Part shown: piece after piece, positions 1 through 9,116 of the stretch
Layout of the letters: every line of letters starts with the position of its first letter
Position numbering within the stretch: the stretch's first letter is position 1
Assembly (NCBI RefSeq): GCF_900102335.1
Contig: NZ_FNBM01000001.1
Location: forward strand, 248,001-312,000
Source of the DNA: Phytopseudomonas seleniipraecipitans
GTDB lineage: Bacteria > Pseudomonadota > Gammaproteobacteria > Pseudomonadales > Pseudomonadaceae
Length of the DNA: 64,000 bases
Direction: 5' to 3'
Notes under the pieces: model-generated
What the model was told of the DNA's origin: nothing
Databases searched by the model: none
Seen by the model: only the letters and a program-made list of their open reading frames with translations
Made by a program: the position numbers and the translations under genes

Positions 1-612
1 GTGCGGGAAATCTACGTCGGCGCGCTGGAAGCCTTCCCGACGGCGTCTTTTCCAGCCGCCGATTACATCGCCCTGGGGCATATTCACCGGCCTCAGAAGG
101 TCGGCGGCCTTGAGCACATTCGCTACAGCGGATCGCCGATCCCTCTGAGTTTCGACGAAGCCCGCCAGCAGAAGGAAGTGCTGCTGGTCGAGGTCGACGA
201 GACGGGCTTGCGAGATGTAAGCGCGTTGCCGGTGCCGCGCTTCCAGGTGCTGCAATCGCTACGCGGCACGCTCAAGACCCTGCCCGCTGCGCTGGCCGAA
301 GCGGCCGCTGAAGGCAGCGCTGAGCGACCAGTGTGGCTGGAAGTGCAAGTCGAGGGCGACGATTACCTCAGCGATCTGCAGGTGCGTATCGCCGCACTGT
401 GTGAGGGGTTGCCGGTGGAAGTGCTGCGCATTCGCCGCGCCCGCGGCAGCGCAGTCGCCAGCCTGCAGAGCGAGCAGGCGACCCTCGACGAGCTGACGCC
501 GGAGCAGGTGTTCGCTCAACGCGTGCAGCAGGAAACTCTCGACGAAGCGGATGTGCAGCGGCTTGGAACGCTCTATCGCGGGGTGCTGGAAAGCCTTCGC
601 AACCAAAGCTGA
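1..612 (+). CDS. sbcD: Exonuclease SbcD, C-terminal part (5' end outside window)
   Basis: Nuclease subunit of the SbcCD (Mre11-Rad50 type) complex, which opens and trims DNA hairpins and protein-blocked ends. About 203 residues are visible. The segment ADYIALGHIHRPQ near residue 20 carries the GHIH motif, the last metal-binding motif of the calcineurin-like phosphoesterase fold, and RYSGSPIPLSF follows it. The rest is the capping domain. The frame is open to base 1, so the N-terminal catalytic motifs lie upstream of the window. The gene ends in TGA and is followed by a strong bidirectional terminator. Its usual partner sbcC is not next to it but about 10.9 kb downstream on the same strand, which is unusual. 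The family assignment is secure. Confidence 0.95.
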   Translation: MREIYVGALEAFPTASFPAADYIALGHIHRPQKVGGLEHIRYSGSPIPLSFDEARQQKEVLLVEVDETGLRDVSALPVPRFQVLQSLRGTLKTLPAALAEAAAEGSAERPVWLEVQVEGDDYLSDLQVRIAALCEGLPVEVLRIRRARGSAVASLQSEQATLDELTPEQVFAQRVQQETLDEADVQRLGTLYRGVLESLRNQS

Positions 613-628
613 TGGCGGGCGCTGCATC

Positions 629-658
629 AAAAACGCCACCTGAGCAGGTGGCGTTTTT
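629..658. terminator. Bidirectional intrinsic terminator between sbcD and the chemoreceptor gene
   Basis: This is a perfect dyad with AAAAACGCCACCTG on one arm, a 2-base loop and the complementary arm ending in TTTTT. It serves sbcD on the + strand and the convergent chemoreceptor on the - strand. It also means that sbcD transcripts should not continue toward sbcC. Confidence 0.9.
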
Positions 659-671
659 GCTGGGGGCACTG

Positions 672-2306
672 TTAGATGCGGAATTGCCCCAGCAGGCGGC
701 TGAGCTGCTCGGCCAGTTGCTTGAGGTGCTGGCTGGCAGCACTCGACTGCTCGGCCGACTCGGCGGCGCTGTGAGCCAGCGCTGCGGTGTGGGTGACGTT
801 CTGGTTGATGTCGTCGACCACGTGGGACTGCTGCAGGGTGGCACTGGCGATGGAGGCATTGAGGCCGGTCAGGTTGCGCAGCGACTGGGCGATCTGCGCC
901 AGGCTTTCGCCGGCCTGGCTGGCCTGGTCGACCGTCAGTTGCGACGCGCGGCTGCTGTCACTGATTGCTTTCACAGCGGCCTCGGAATTGCCCTGCAGAC
1001 GTTCGATCATGCCCTGGATTTCCGCGGTGGATTTTTGCGTGCGCTGGGCCAGCAGGCGCACCTCGTCAGCGACCACGGCAAACCCGCGGCCCTGTTCGCC
1101 GGCCCGCGCGGCTTCGATGGCGGCATTGAGTGCCAGCAGGTTGGTCTGTTCGGCAATCGAGCGGATCACTTCCAGAACACCGCCGATCTGCGTGCTTTCC
1201 GTGGCCAATGACTGAATTACCGTCACGGCTTTATCGATGGTCCCGGATAGCTGATCGATCTGCTGCAGGCTGGCGTCGATATTGCGCTGGCCTTGTTTGG
1301 CCTGCTCTTCGGCGGTGTGCACTTCGCTGGAGGCATGTTCGGCGTTCTTTGCCACGTCCTGCACGCCGTATGTCACCTCGTTGACGGCGGTCGCAACCAG
1401 CTCCATCTGCTGGGCCTGCTGCTGGCTGTGCTGTTGGGCCGCCGTGGAAATATCGCCCAGCGAGCGCGCGGCCTGATCGAGCGAGCCGGCGGATTCGAGC
1501 AACTGGCGGATCACCTGGCGCATCTTGCCGGTGAACGCGTTGAAATGACCGGCCAGCGCCGCCAGCTCATCACTTCCCTGATCATCCAGGGCGTGGGTCA
1601 GGTCGCCGTTGCCGCTGGCAATGTTCGACATTGCCGTCACCGCTTGTTGCAAGGGCAGGGCGATACTGCGCGAGATCATCACCACCAGCGCGATCAGCAG
1701 CAGGGTCGCGGGTATGCCAATAGCCAGCGCACGCAGCGCCTGGGATTTGAACTCGGCCTGCACGTCATCGACATACACGCCCGAGCCGATGATCCAGCCC
1801 CAGGGCTGGAACAACTCGACATAGGAAATCTTCGGTACCGGCTCGCTGCTGCCCGGCTTGGGCCAACGGTAGTTGACCGCGCCAGCACCTTGAGCACGCG
1901 TGATGGCGACCATGTCGTTGAATAGCGCCTTGCCGTCCGGGTCCTTCAGGCCAGAGAGGTGCTGCCCTTCGAGCTTGGGATTGGTCGGGTGCATGATCAT
2001 GGTCGGCGTCTGGTCGTTGATCCAGAAGTACTCCTGGCCGCCGTAGCGCAACCCGCGGATCACTTCCATCGCCTGCTTCTGCGCCTGTTCGCGGCTCAGG
2101 CTGCCGTTGGCTTCCAGGCCCTGGTAGTGCTTGAGCAAGCCAACCGCACTCTGCACCACGTGCTGGGTTTTCTCGGCCTTGCCGGCATACAGGCCGAGGC
2201 TGATCTGGTTGAGCATGTAACCGCCCAGTAGCATCAGCATGAGGACTGGCAGCACTATGATGAGCCACAGACGACGATTTATGGGCAAGCGACGCAAGCT
2301 GTTCAT
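672..2306 (-). CDS. Methyl-accepting chemotaxis protein with single-Cache sensor
   Basis: Inner-membrane chemoreceptor that signals to CheA/CheW. TM1 is at about residues 12-33. A periplasmic Cache_2-type domain follows to about 185, with the typical YFWIND...MIMHP stretch and a [10 protein letters not shown] end. TM2 is at about 190-212, then HAMP and a long cytoplasmic coiled coil. The signalling tip contains [19 protein letters not shown] and [12 protein letters not shown]. The ATG at 2306 is chosen because AGGA lies just upstream and TM1 follows directly; the frame stays open to 2366, but that extension adds only a non-hydrophobic tail. The length (544 aa) is normal. The ligand is unknown; Cache_2 receptors often bind small carboxylates, which would fit the neighbouring carboxylate-type transporter, but that is inference. 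Confidence 0.93.
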   Translation of the reverse strand: MNSLRRLPINRRLWLIIVLPVLMLMLLGGYMLNQISLGLYAGKAEKTQHVVQSAVGLLKHYQGLEANGSLSREQAQKQAMEVIRGLRYGGQEYFWINDQTPTMIMHPTNPKLEGQHLSGLKDPDGKALFNDMVAITRAQGAGAVNYRWPKPGSSEPVPKISYVELFQPWGWIIGSGVYVDDVQAEFKSQALRALAIGIPATLLLIALVVMISRSIALPLQQAVTAMSNIASGNGDLTHALDDQGSDELAALAGHFNAFTGKMRQVIRQLLESAGSLDQAARSLGDISTAAQQHSQQQAQQMELVATAVNEVTYGVQDVAKNAEHASSEVHTAEEQAKQGQRNIDASLQQIDQLSGTIDKAVTVIQSLATESTQIGGVLEVIRSIAEQTNLLALNAAIEAARAGEQGRGFAVVADEVRLLAQRTQKSTAEIQGMIERLQGNSEAAVKAISDSSRASQLTVDQASQAGESLAQIAQSLRNLTGLNASIASATLQQSHVVDDINQNVTHTAALAHSAAESAEQSSAASQHLKQLAEQLSRLLGQFRI

Positions 2307-2599
2307 GGGCGCATTCCTGATTATTTTTATTGTCGATGTTGCAGCGCGACATCTTTCTTTCAGCACGTGATAGCACTTCGGCAGCAGCGCGTAAATCTAA
2401 ATAGTGGCACTTCGAGAGTTGGCTGCGCAGGCAGGGATTCAAGCCGCGGGTGAGCCTCAATATGATGAGTTTTGCGCAGGCGCGGATGCGCTGCTTGGCA
2501 GCGCATCCGCGTGTTGTGCGAGCAACGCCCAAAGCGTCGATGCAGGGAGCAGGACGGTTGCCCGTTTGCGCGCCACAGGCATGGCGCCGAGCTGGTCTG

Positions 2600-3337
2600 T
2601 CAGCAGATATCGATCTGGTAGTGGAAGTTGTTCGCCGCTGCCCGCGACAGGCGATATTCCAGCGGGCTGCGATCGTAACCCAGCGCCGTGCGTTCGATTA
2701 TCACGATGGGATTGCCGGGCTCGATTGAAAGTGTCCGTGCAACTTCGGCATCGGCCGAGCCGACCGTGAGGGTCTCCCGCGCCGAGGCGATGCATTGGCC
2801 GCACTGCTTTTCGTAGAAGGGATAGAGCAGGTCACCAAAGGTGGTCGAGTCGATATCCAACAGCACGATAAAGCGCGAAGCGGGCAGCCAGATTTCCTCA
2901 TGAAACAAGGTGCGGTCATCGATCACCCGCAGGCGTTCCATGCGCAACACCTGTTCGCCGCTCTTCAGCGCCAGTGCCTTCGCCACCGCCTTGGAAGGCT
3001 TCTGCAACTCCTTGGAAAGAATCCGGCTGCTGGGGATTTCCCGGCCCCCGCTGGCGTTCACCTGGCGGAAGAAGCGTGCCAGCGACGCATCGAAATTAGG
3101 CCTGCGCACGAAGGTGCCGCGGCCCTGGCTGCGTAGCAGCAACCCTTCGCTGACCAGCGCATCCACTGCCTTGCGTACCGTACCGATGGCCACGCCGTAG
3201 AGCTTGGTCAGCTCCGCTTCGGTGGGAATGGGCGCGCCGGGCGACCACTCACCCGCAGCGATCTTGGCGAGCATTTCCTCGCGCAGGCGCTGGTACAGCG
3301 GCAAGCGTTGATCGTATCCGAGTGTTGAAGGCTTCAT
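2600..3337 (-). CDS. GntR-family transcriptional regulator, HutC/UTRA type
   Basis: A 245-residue repressor-type protein. An N-terminal winged helix at about residues 10-75 includes PTEAELTKLYGVAIGTVRKA (recognition helix) and LLRSQGRGTFV (wing). A UTRA ligand-binding domain follows from about 95 to the end. The start at 3337 (ATG, MKPSTL) is preferred over longer in-frame options because the conserved helix begins soon after. It is divergent from an amidohydrolase and a carboxylate transporter. A 24-base dyad at 3415-3438 between them is a likely operator. It probably represses that pair until the substrate or an intermediate is present. The effector cannot be read from sequence. Confidence 0.92.
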   Translation of the reverse strand: MKPSTLGYDQRLPLYQRLREEMLAKIAAGEWSPGAPIPTEAELTKLYGVAIGTVRKAVDALVSEGLLLRSQGRGTFVRRPNFDASLARFFRQVNASGGREIPSSRILSKELQKPSKAVAKALALKSGEQVLRMERLRVIDDRTLFHEEIWLPASRFIVLLDIDSTTFGDLLYPFYEKQCGQCIASARETLTVGSADAEVARTLSIEPGNPIVIIERTALGYDRSPLEYRLSRAAANNFHYQIDIC

Positions 3338-3414
3338 CGCGTGTTCATGTCCGGTTGCCACAAGCAGGCGCCACTCTACCACTGGCGTATCGATTGACAG
3401 AATGTCCAACGCAG

Positions 3415-3438
3415 ATATATGGTCAACTATTCATATAT
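3415..3438. promoter_or_regulatory. Candidate GntR operator between regulator and amidohydrolase
   Basis: ATATATG and CATATAT form perfect 7-bp inverted arms separated by 10 bases. The site is AT-rich in an otherwise GC-rich genome and lies about 75 bases from both divergent start codons. HutC/UTRA regulators bind AT-rich dyads of this kind. Assignment to this regulator is inferred from position. Confidence 0.55.
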
Positions 3439-3511
3439 ATGACTGCATGTCGTAATAACAACCGGCGGCTTCGATGCCGACCGCTACAACAATCGATCAG
3501 GTACCGCTTTC

Positions 3512-4342
3512 ATGAGCACCCGCAGCCTTGCCATCACCGGCATCGACACCCATGCCCATATCTTCCGCCAGGACTTGCCGATGGTGCCCAACCGTCGTTA
3601 CAGCCCGCATTACGACGCGCTGGTGGAGCAGTACCTGGCGCATCTGGACCGCCACGGCCTGTCCCATGGCGTGCTGATCCAACCGAGCTTCCTGGGTACC
3701 GACAACAGTTTCCTGATGGAGGCGCTGCGCCGCTTTCCCGAGCGCCTGCGCGCCGTTGCAGTGGTGGATGTAGCAGTCAGCGACGAGGAGCTCGACGAGC
3801 TGGCCGAGGCCGGTGTCGTGGGCATTCGGTTGAATCTGATCGGCAAGACGCTGGCGGATTACACCGGGCCGCGGTGGAGCGCGCTGTTCAAGCGTCTGGC
3901 GAGTCGAGGCTGGCAGGTGGAAATTCAGCGCGGCATTGATGATCTGGCGCTGATCGTGCCGGCCATCATAGCCACCGGAATGAACGTGGTGATCGATCAT
4001 TTCGGCCTGCCAACCGGCGGTATCGACCCTCGCATCGCCAATCACCAGGCACTCCTCGAGCTGCTGGGCAATCCACGTGTTTGGCTCAAGCTCTCGGCCG
4101 CCTACCGCAGCAAATCGGATCCGCTCGTGGCCGCTGCATTGCTGGCCCAGGTTCGCCAGGCGGCCGGCGGTGTCGAGCGCTTCCTGTGGGGCAGCGATTG
4201 GCCCAACACCCAATTCGAAGATCAGACAAACTATGTCGAGCAGTTCGAATTGATCGAGGCGCTGTTGCCGGACGCGGCCGAGCGTCACCAGGTGCTGGTC
4301 GAGAACCCCTCCCGCCTTTTCGGCTTTTCCAGCACGCGCTGA
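3512..4342 (+). CDS. Amidohydrolase 2 family metal-dependent hydrolase (lactonase-like)
   Basis: A 276-residue TIM-barrel hydrolase of the Amidohydro_2 family (PF04909 type). Visible metal/active-site motifs are DTHAHIF near residue 12, VVIDHFG near 170 and the family-typical FLWGSDWPNTQ near 228. The closest characterised relatives by pattern are 2-pyrone-4,6-dicarboxylate lactonase and 4-sulfomuconolactone/galactarolactone hydrolases, which open a carboxylated lactone ring. The exact substrate is not determinable here. It is followed after 32 bases by a dicarboxylate-type transporter and is divergent from a GntR regulator. The three genes look like one small catabolic unit that imports and hydrolyses an organic acid or lactone. 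It is cytoplasmic, with no signal peptide. Confidence 0.85.
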   Translation: MSTRSLAITGIDTHAHIFRQDLPMVPNRRYSPHYDALVEQYLAHLDRHGLSHGVLIQPSFLGTDNSFLMEALRRFPERLRAVAVVDVAVSDEELDELAEAGVVGIRLNLIGKTLADYTGPRWSALFKRLASRGWQVEIQRGIDDLALIVPAIIATGMNVVIDHFGLPTGGIDPRIANHQALLELLGNPRVWLKLSAAYRSKSDPLVAAALLAQVRQAAGGVERFLWGSDWPNTQFEDQTNYVEQFELIEALLPDAAERHQVLVENPSRLFGFSSTR

Positions 4343-4374
4343 GCCCATTCGAACAACAACAGGAAACCTTCATC

Positions 4375-5676
4375 ATGATGAGCATGCTCGTCGTCGCGGC
4401 CATCGTCGTCGCGGTCGCCCTCGGCTACAAAACCAAGATCAACATCGGTTTGTTCGCCATCGCCTTCGCGTACCTGATCGGTTGTTTCGGCATGGGCCTG
4501 AGCCCGTCCGAGGTCATCGGCATGTGGCCGGTGAAGATCTTCTTCATCATCTTCTCCGTGTGCCTGTTCTACAGCTTTGCCACCGTCAACGGCACGCTGG
4601 AGAAGCTATCCGAACATCTGATTTACCGCTGTCGTAGCGTGCCGCAGTTGCTGCCGTTTGCGGTGTTTTTCACTGCGACGGTGATCTCGGCGATGGGGGC
4701 GGGCTACTACACCGTGCTGGCGTTCATGGCGCCAATCACCTTGCTGCTCTGTCAGCGCACCGGCATGAGCCTGATCGTCGGCGGCATGGCGGTGAACTAT
4801 GGCGCCCTGAGCGGCGCCAATTTCATGTCCAGCCAGAGCGGCATTATCTTCCGCGGGCTGATGACCAACGCCGGCCTCAGTGACAACGATGCCTTCATCA
4901 ACGCCATCGGCATTTTCGCCAGCACGCTGATCATCCCGTTGTTGGTGATCTCCGCCTTCGTTTTTCTGACCCAGCAGGGCCGAGCGATGAAAACCTCGGT
5001 GTTCGATGTCAGTGAGCCAACACCACTCAATCGCGAGCAGAAGATTACCCTCTGGCTGACCCTGGCCATGATGGCCATCGTCCTGGCTGCACCCATCGCT
5101 CACATCGCACTGCCGGCCAATGCCACCATCAGCTTCATCAACGCCAAGATGGACATCGGCCTGATCGCCAGTATTTTCTCGGTAATCGCGCTGCTGTTGA
5201 AACTCGGCGATGAGCGCAAAGCGATGGCCTCGGTGCCCTGGGGCACACTGATCATGATCTGCGGCGTTGGCATGCTGATTTCGGTGGCGATCAAGGCCGG
5301 CACCATCGATGTACTGGCCTCGTGGATCGGCGGCAGCATTCCGCCCATTCTGGTGCCGCTGGTATTCGGTATCGTGGCGGCGTTCATGTCGCTGTTTTCC
5401 AGCACCCTTGGCGTTGTGACCCCCGCATTGTTTCCCATGGTGCTGCCGATTGCCTCGGCTCTGGGGCTGGAGCCGATGGTGCTGTTCATCGCCATTGTGG
5501 TCGGCGCTCAAGCCACCTCGATTTCGCCATTTTCGTCGGGCGGTAGCCTGATTCTTGGCTCCTGCACGTCGGAGCAGAGCCGTGCTTCGCTGTTCCCGCA
5601 ACTGCTGTTCAAGGCCGCGCCCATCGGCTTCGTCGCCGCCCTGGTGTTCAATGTGCTGCTGACATTCGTCTATTGA
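4375..5676 (+). CDS. Dicarboxylate-type membrane transporter (MatC/SLC13-like)
   Basis: A 433-residue polytopic membrane protein with about 11-12 hydrophobic helices. It begins MMSMLVVAAIVVAVALGYK, like the MatC N-terminal domain of malonate/dicarboxylate carriers, and fits the broader ion-transporter superfamily. Repeated loops ALSGANFMSSQSGI (near 145) and ATSISPFSSGGSLILG (near 380) resemble the paired re-entrant substrate/sodium loops of that superfamily. The ATG at 4375 follows AGGAAA. A second ATG is adjacent, and a much longer in-frame extension overlapping the hydrolase is rejected. It is the second gene of the amidohydrolase unit and ends at a strong terminator. The substrate is probably a di- or tricarboxylate linked to the hydrolase. 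Confidence 0.85.
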   Translation: MMSMLVVAAIVVAVALGYKTKINIGLFAIAFAYLIGCFGMGLSPSEVIGMWPVKIFFIIFSVCLFYSFATVNGTLEKLSEHLIYRCRSVPQLLPFAVFFTATVISAMGAGYYTVLAFMAPITLLLCQRTGMSLIVGGMAVNYGALSGANFMSSQSGIIFRGLMTNAGLSDNDAFINAIGIFASTLIIPLLVISAFVFLTQQGRAMKTSVFDVSEPTPLNREQKITLWLTLAMMAIVLAAPIAHIALPANATISFINAKMDIGLIASIFSVIALLLKLGDERKAMASVPWGTLIMICGVGMLISVAIKAGTIDVLASWIGGSIPPILVPLVFGIVAAFMSLFSSTLGVVTPALFPMVLPIASALGLEPMVLFIAIVVGAQATSISPFSSGGSLILGSCTSEQSRASLFPQLLFKAAPIGFVAALVFNVLLTFVY

Positions 5677-5692
5677 AGCCAGCGTCAGGCAT

Positions 5693-5724
5693 AAAAAAAC
5701 CGCAGCCAGGGCTGCGGTTTTTTT
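5693..5724. terminator. Bidirectional terminator after the transporter
   Basis: AAAAAAACCGCAGC pairs with GCTGCGGTTTTTTT across a 4-base loop. It lies between the + strand transporter and the - strand sugar dehydrogenase, with A and T tracts placed to act in both directions. Confidence 0.9.
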
Positions 5725-5792
5725 GTGTGCGACGTATTTATGTAGGCAGGTGTTGAGCGCAGCGATACCCAGGGGCGGGCCGCGCTATTTAG

Positions 5793-6920
5793 CTACTTGG
5801 GCTGCAGCTCCAGCAGCCGGCCGCCGCTGCCATCCTCCAGCAGCCACACGCTGCCATCCGGGCCTTGCTCCACTTCACGGATGCGTGCGCCCATGTCGTA
5901 ACGCTCGGCTTCACGGGCGTTGTCGCCGTCGAAGGCAACCCGCACCAGTGCTTTTGAGGACAGCCCGCCGATCAGGCCGGCGCCGTCCCAACCGGGGAAA
6001 TGCTCGCCCTGATAGATGACGAAACCGGCGGGGGAGATGACTGGCGTCCAGGTGATTTTCGGCGCTTCGAACTCGGGGCGAGTGTCGTGATCCGGGATCG
6101 GCTTGCCGCCGTAGTGATCGCCGTTGGAAACCTCCGGATAGCCGTAGTTTTCGCCACGCACGATCAGGTTCAGTTCGTCACCACCGGCGGGGCCCATCTC
6201 GTGCACCCAGAGTTTGTCCTGCGCGTCGAAGGCGATACCGAGCATGTTCCGATGGCCCAGCGACCAGACCTGAGCGGCAACGCCGCCTTGGTCGGCGAAC
6301 GGATTGTCGCCCGGCGGGCTGCCGTCGTCGTTGAGGCGCAGCAGTTTGCCGAGGTTGGCCTTCATGTCTTGGGCCGGGGTGAATTTCTGCCGCTCGCTAG
6401 AGGTGATCCACAGCTTGCCATCGGGGCCGAAGGCCAGGCGATGACCGTAGTGGCCGGCGCCGCTGACCTTTGGTGTCTGCTGCCAGATCACGCTCAGTTC
6501 GGTCAGTGCGCCGCTGCCGTCTTCGTTCAATTGCAGCTTGGCGCGGGCGACTGCGGCGCCGCGGGTGTCACCATCACCGGCCTCGGCGTAGCTGATGTAG
6601 ACCCAGCCGTTGTCGGCGAAATCCGGGTGCAAAATCACGTCGCCAAAGCCGCCCTGACCACCGTAGGCGACCTCCGGTACACCGGCGATATCACTGGTTT
6701 TGCCGCTTTTCGGGTCGACATGCTTGAGCGCACCACGCTTCTCGGTCACCAGCAGCGTGCCATCGGGCAGGAAGGTCATGGCCCAGGGTTCGTCGAGCGT
6801 GGCACGCGGTTCTGCGGTAAACGGCCACTGCGCCTGGGGCAGTGCCTCGGTGGCCTGAGCGCTAAGGGTGGCGAGACTGAGTGCGATGCCACCGAGCAGG
6901 TGGTGAACGGGACGGACCAT
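5793..6920 (-). CDS. PQQ-dependent sugar dehydrogenase (aldose sugar dehydrogenase, YliI-like)
   Basis: A 375-residue secreted six-bladed beta-propeller of the GSDH family. It oxidises aldose sugars in the periplasm using PQQ as cofactor. An N-terminal signal peptide ends near AQA at residues 21-23. Recognisable family segments are [13 protein letters not shown] and LVTEKRGAL at the start, [30 protein letters not shown] with the catalytic-type histidine, [30 protein letters not shown], and [16 protein letters not shown]. Length is normal. It stands alone, convergent with the transporter and with no PQQ synthesis genes nearby. PQQ must come from elsewhere in the genome or from outside. Confidence 0.92.
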   Translation of the reverse strand: MVRPVHHLLGGIALSLATLSAQATEALPQAQWPFTAEPRATLDEPWAMTFLPDGTLLVTEKRGALKHVDPKSGKTSDIAGVPEVAYGGQGGFGDVILHPDFADNGWVYISYAEAGDGDTRGAAVARAKLQLNEDGSGALTELSVIWQQTPKVSGAGHYGHRLAFGPDGKLWITSSERQKFTPAQDMKANLGKLLRLNDDGSPPGDNPFADQGGVAAQVWSLGHRNMLGIAFDAQDKLWVHEMGPAGGDELNLIVRGENYGYPEVSNGDHYGGKPIPDHDTRPEFEAPKITWTPVISPAGFVIYQGEHFPGWDGAGLIGGLSSKALVRVAFDGDNAREAERYDMGARIREVEQGPDGSVWLLEDGSGGRLLELQPK

Positions 6921-7264
6921 GGCGAATCTCTCTCCTTGTGAGCGGATCTCACACGTTACCCGCGCGTAGCGGGGGGCGGCGGAACGTTTTTGTTACTGCC
7001 CGCGACATGGGGCGATTTACCCGAGTCGCTGGTGAGTTCGGGCGCTGCCTGGCAAGAGCGTGATTTTAGAAAACAATCTCCGTTAGGGCATCGAGGGAAA
7101 GTCGGTTGTACAGAGTATTGATTAGCTGCATGTAGGAACTTACACCGCTACCGTCTCTCCTTAATGCCAGCAAGTTCAACGCATGATGGTGCGTGATCTT
7201 TCTTCAGCTGAAAGGAATTCTGTCTGGTTGTGTATGACTGCATCGCCTGATGCACACCTAACGT
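6921..7264. other. 344-base intergenic stretch, no gene seen
   Basis: No convincing coding frame or RNA gene. Base composition is visibly more AT-rich than the flanking housekeeping genes, especially from about 7070 on. It holds the promoter region of the sugar dehydrogenase and the 3' flank of the cyclophilin-like gene. Confidence 0.6.
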
Positions 7265-7753
7265 TCAGTGATTGATTAGTTCGAACCTGACGTTCAGCGG
7301 GCTTGGCTGGCGAATGATGTCTAGATTTGTTTCGAGCGCGCCAAGTTTTATAAGCCCGGGCGAGTACGTGAAGCCTTTGTAGAAAATCGCAATATTGCCC
7401 CATGGGGCGTAATAGGCGAAATCTCCCGTTACCGGCGTTATACCTGGTGCTGCGTCTTGAGTGCTCAACTTGCGAGATAGCGTGGTGATCTTCTCGCTGC
7501 CGGCATAGTCTTCCAGCGTTAGGTCGAGTGGCAGCAGAGCGACGAAGTCTCTGGAGGTCTGATTATTTTCGAGGCTGATGGTCACGGACTCACCATTGAC
7601 TAGCATTGCAACACGCATGGCTTGTTCTCGGTTGGTGGGCTGAGCTGTTTCTGCATAGGCCTGAGGCTGCAGGGTTGCGGCAAAAACACTGAGCCGCAGC
7701 AGGATAGTCAACCATCTCCCGGCACAGTGTGTGCTCAGTGTTTTTTCGATCAT
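7265..7753 (-). CDS. Secreted cyclophilin-like fold protein
   Basis: A 162-residue protein with a signal peptide (LTILLRLSVFAATLQPQAYA, cleavage near residue 34). The mature part resembles the cyclophilin-like_2 domain (PF18050 type): VAMLVNGESVTISLENNQTS, then FVALLPLDLTLEDYAGSEKI, and GDFAYYAPWGNIAIFYKG followed by SPGLIKLG. Members share the cyclophilin barrel but generally lack the prolyl isomerase active site, and their role is mostly unknown. It stands alone between two AT-rich gaps of over 300 bases and has lower GC than its neighbours, which suggests horizontal acquisition. An alternative internal start at MRVAML would remove the signal peptide; the longer form is preferred because of that signal. 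Confidence 0.75.
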   Translation of the reverse strand: MIEKTLSTHCAGRWLTILLRLSVFAATLQPQAYAETAQPTNREQAMRVAMLVNGESVTISLENNQTSRDFVALLPLDLTLEDYAGSEKITTLSRKLSTQDAAPGITPVTGDFAYYAPWGNIAIFYKGFTYSPGLIKLGALETNLDIIRQPSPLNVRFELINH

Positions 7754-8064
7754 AGGGCGTACCCTGAAGCATGAGCGCTAGGAGGACGCAGCATATGTCA
7801 CTACTGAGTAATTCATTACCTCGCCGGTCTTGTATGAGTATGTGAGGGTTACTCAATAATCACCCATACAGTGATAGTCAACATGCTCTGCGTACTGTCG
7901 TAATGTCGCCTCGCAGGTTAAGCAATAGTCACACTTGTTGCGATGACGCCCATCCACTAAAGGTGTGGCTACGCTGGGCTATCTATTTTCCCTGCCCTGG
8001 CCCGAGTTCAAACGGCTTGCGAAACCCGGACAAGTTCTCGGCAAGGCCAGCGCCGAAGTTCCTG
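7754..8064. other. 311-base AT-rich intergenic stretch, no gene seen
   Basis: No supported gene. GAGTAA near 7805 and TTACTC near 7849 form only a weak, widely spaced inverted repeat. It probably holds the promoter of the cyclophilin-like gene and the 3' end of the LysR transcript. Confidence 0.5.
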
Positions 8065-8958
8065 TCATCCCCGATATCTGATTGCATCCACAAATGCCGT
8101 GAACGCGGGGGATGCCTGGCGGCGATTGGGATAATAGAGGTGAAAACCTTCGAAGTAGGGACTCCAGTCGGCGAGTACTTCCTTGAGGCGTCCGCTGGCC
8201 AGATGCGGTTCGGCTAGAAAATCCGGTACATAAGCCAGCCCTACGCCATCAAGGGCAGCGTTCAGGACGTGGATCATGCTGTTGGAGGTGAACTGGCCGC
8301 TGACCCGCGTGTTCAGCTTGCGGCCGTCCTTTTCGAATTCCCAGGCATAGCAGTTGCCATTCGGTGAGTGGCGGATGTTGATGCAGGTGTGCTGGGTCAG
8401 GTCTTGGGGCTGCTGCGGTGCGGGGTGCTTCTCGAAATACTCGGGGGTGCCGACGACCGACAGGCGCCAGTCCGGCCCCAGGCGTACAGCGATCATGTCC
8501 TTGCTGATCGACTCCCCGAGACGTATCCCCGCATCGAAACGCTCGCTGACGATATTGGTGAACCCGTAGTCGATGCACACCTCGACGTGAATGTCCGGGT
8601 ACTGGGCCAGAAAACCCGTCAGCTTGGGGCGGATTATGTTCTCGGCGGCGTCATCGGAGCAGGTCACACGGATGGTGCCCGCGGGCTTGTCGCGCATCTC
8701 GCCCAGCACTGCCACTTCTGTAGTGATCTGATCCAGCAGCGGTCCGATTGCATTCATCAGCTTCTCGCCCGCTTCGGTCGGCGCCACGTTGCGCGTAGTG
8801 CGAGCCAGCAAGCGCACCCCCATTTTTTCTTCAAGACCGCGAATGGTGTGGCTCAAGGCCGAGGCGGTGACGCCAAGCTTCACGGCTGCGCGAGTGAAGC
8901 TCTGATCCCGCGCCACTGCGAGGAAGGCTTGCAGGTCATTTAGTCTGGGTGTGCTCAT
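8065..8958 (-). CDS. LysR-family transcriptional regulator
   Basis: A 297-residue LTTR. The N-terminal winged helix contains LNDLQAFLAVARDQSFTRAA and KLGVTASALSHTIRGLEEKM, then the wing segment RLLARTTRNVAPTEAG. The C-terminal effector domain spans about residues 90-297. AERFDAGIRLG-type residues (here SERFDAGIRLGESI) are typical of the subgroup regulating efflux or oxidoreductase genes. It is divergent from an MFS transporter and a hydrolase. A dyad at 8973-8993 in the 158-base divergent gap is a candidate binding site. It probably autoregulates and controls that pair. Confidence 0.93.
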   Translation of the reverse strand: MSTPRLNDLQAFLAVARDQSFTRAAVKLGVTASALSHTIRGLEEKMGVRLLARTTRNVAPTEAGEKLMNAIGPLLDQITTEVAVLGEMRDKPAGTIRVTCSDDAAENIIRPKLTGFLAQYPDIHVEVCIDYGFTNIVSERFDAGIRLGESISKDMIAVRLGPDWRLSVVGTPEYFEKHPAPQQPQDLTQHTCINIRHSPNGNCYAWEFEKDGRKLNTRVSGQFTSNSMIHVLNAALDGVGLAYVPDFLAEPHLASGRLKEVLADWSPYFEGFHLYYPNRRQASPAFTAFVDAIRYRG

Positions 8959-8972
8959 TGTTGAGTTTCTCT

Positions 8973-8993
8973 CACAATCGCATGGAAATTGTG
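8973..8993. promoter_or_regulatory. Candidate LysR-type operator
   Basis: CACAAT and ATTGTG are perfect 6-bp inverted arms with a 9-base spacer. The site lies 15 bases upstream of the lysR start codon and 124 bases before the divergent MFS gene. An overlapping ATTGT/ACAAT pair covers the lysR start region. LTTR sites are short AT-rich dyads, and position supports the call. Confidence 0.5.
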
Positions 8994-9116
8994 TCGTCTA
9001 ATCATGGTAATCCCTTTGCTCTAGCCTGTGCTTCACATTTTTACGGTCGTCGGGCTGGCAGCGGATGGCATGCGTTGCGTCAGTTTGTCGGCCGGGTTCA
9101 GACAGGTCATTGGTGC

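Noticed and set aside
3322..3939. A + strand frame covering the GntR-amidohydrolase gap
   Set aside because: It overlaps the amidohydrolase in a different frame, has no ribosome site and spans the operator dyad.
4081..4374. N-terminal extension of the transporter frame into the amidohydrolase gene
   Set aside because: It overlaps the hydrolase in another frame; the ATG at 4375 has a good ribosome site and the correct family N-terminus.
7800..7860. GAGTAA/TTACTC inverted pair in the AT-rich gap
   Set aside because: Arms are short and about 40 bases apart; no more than expected by chance in AT-rich DNA.
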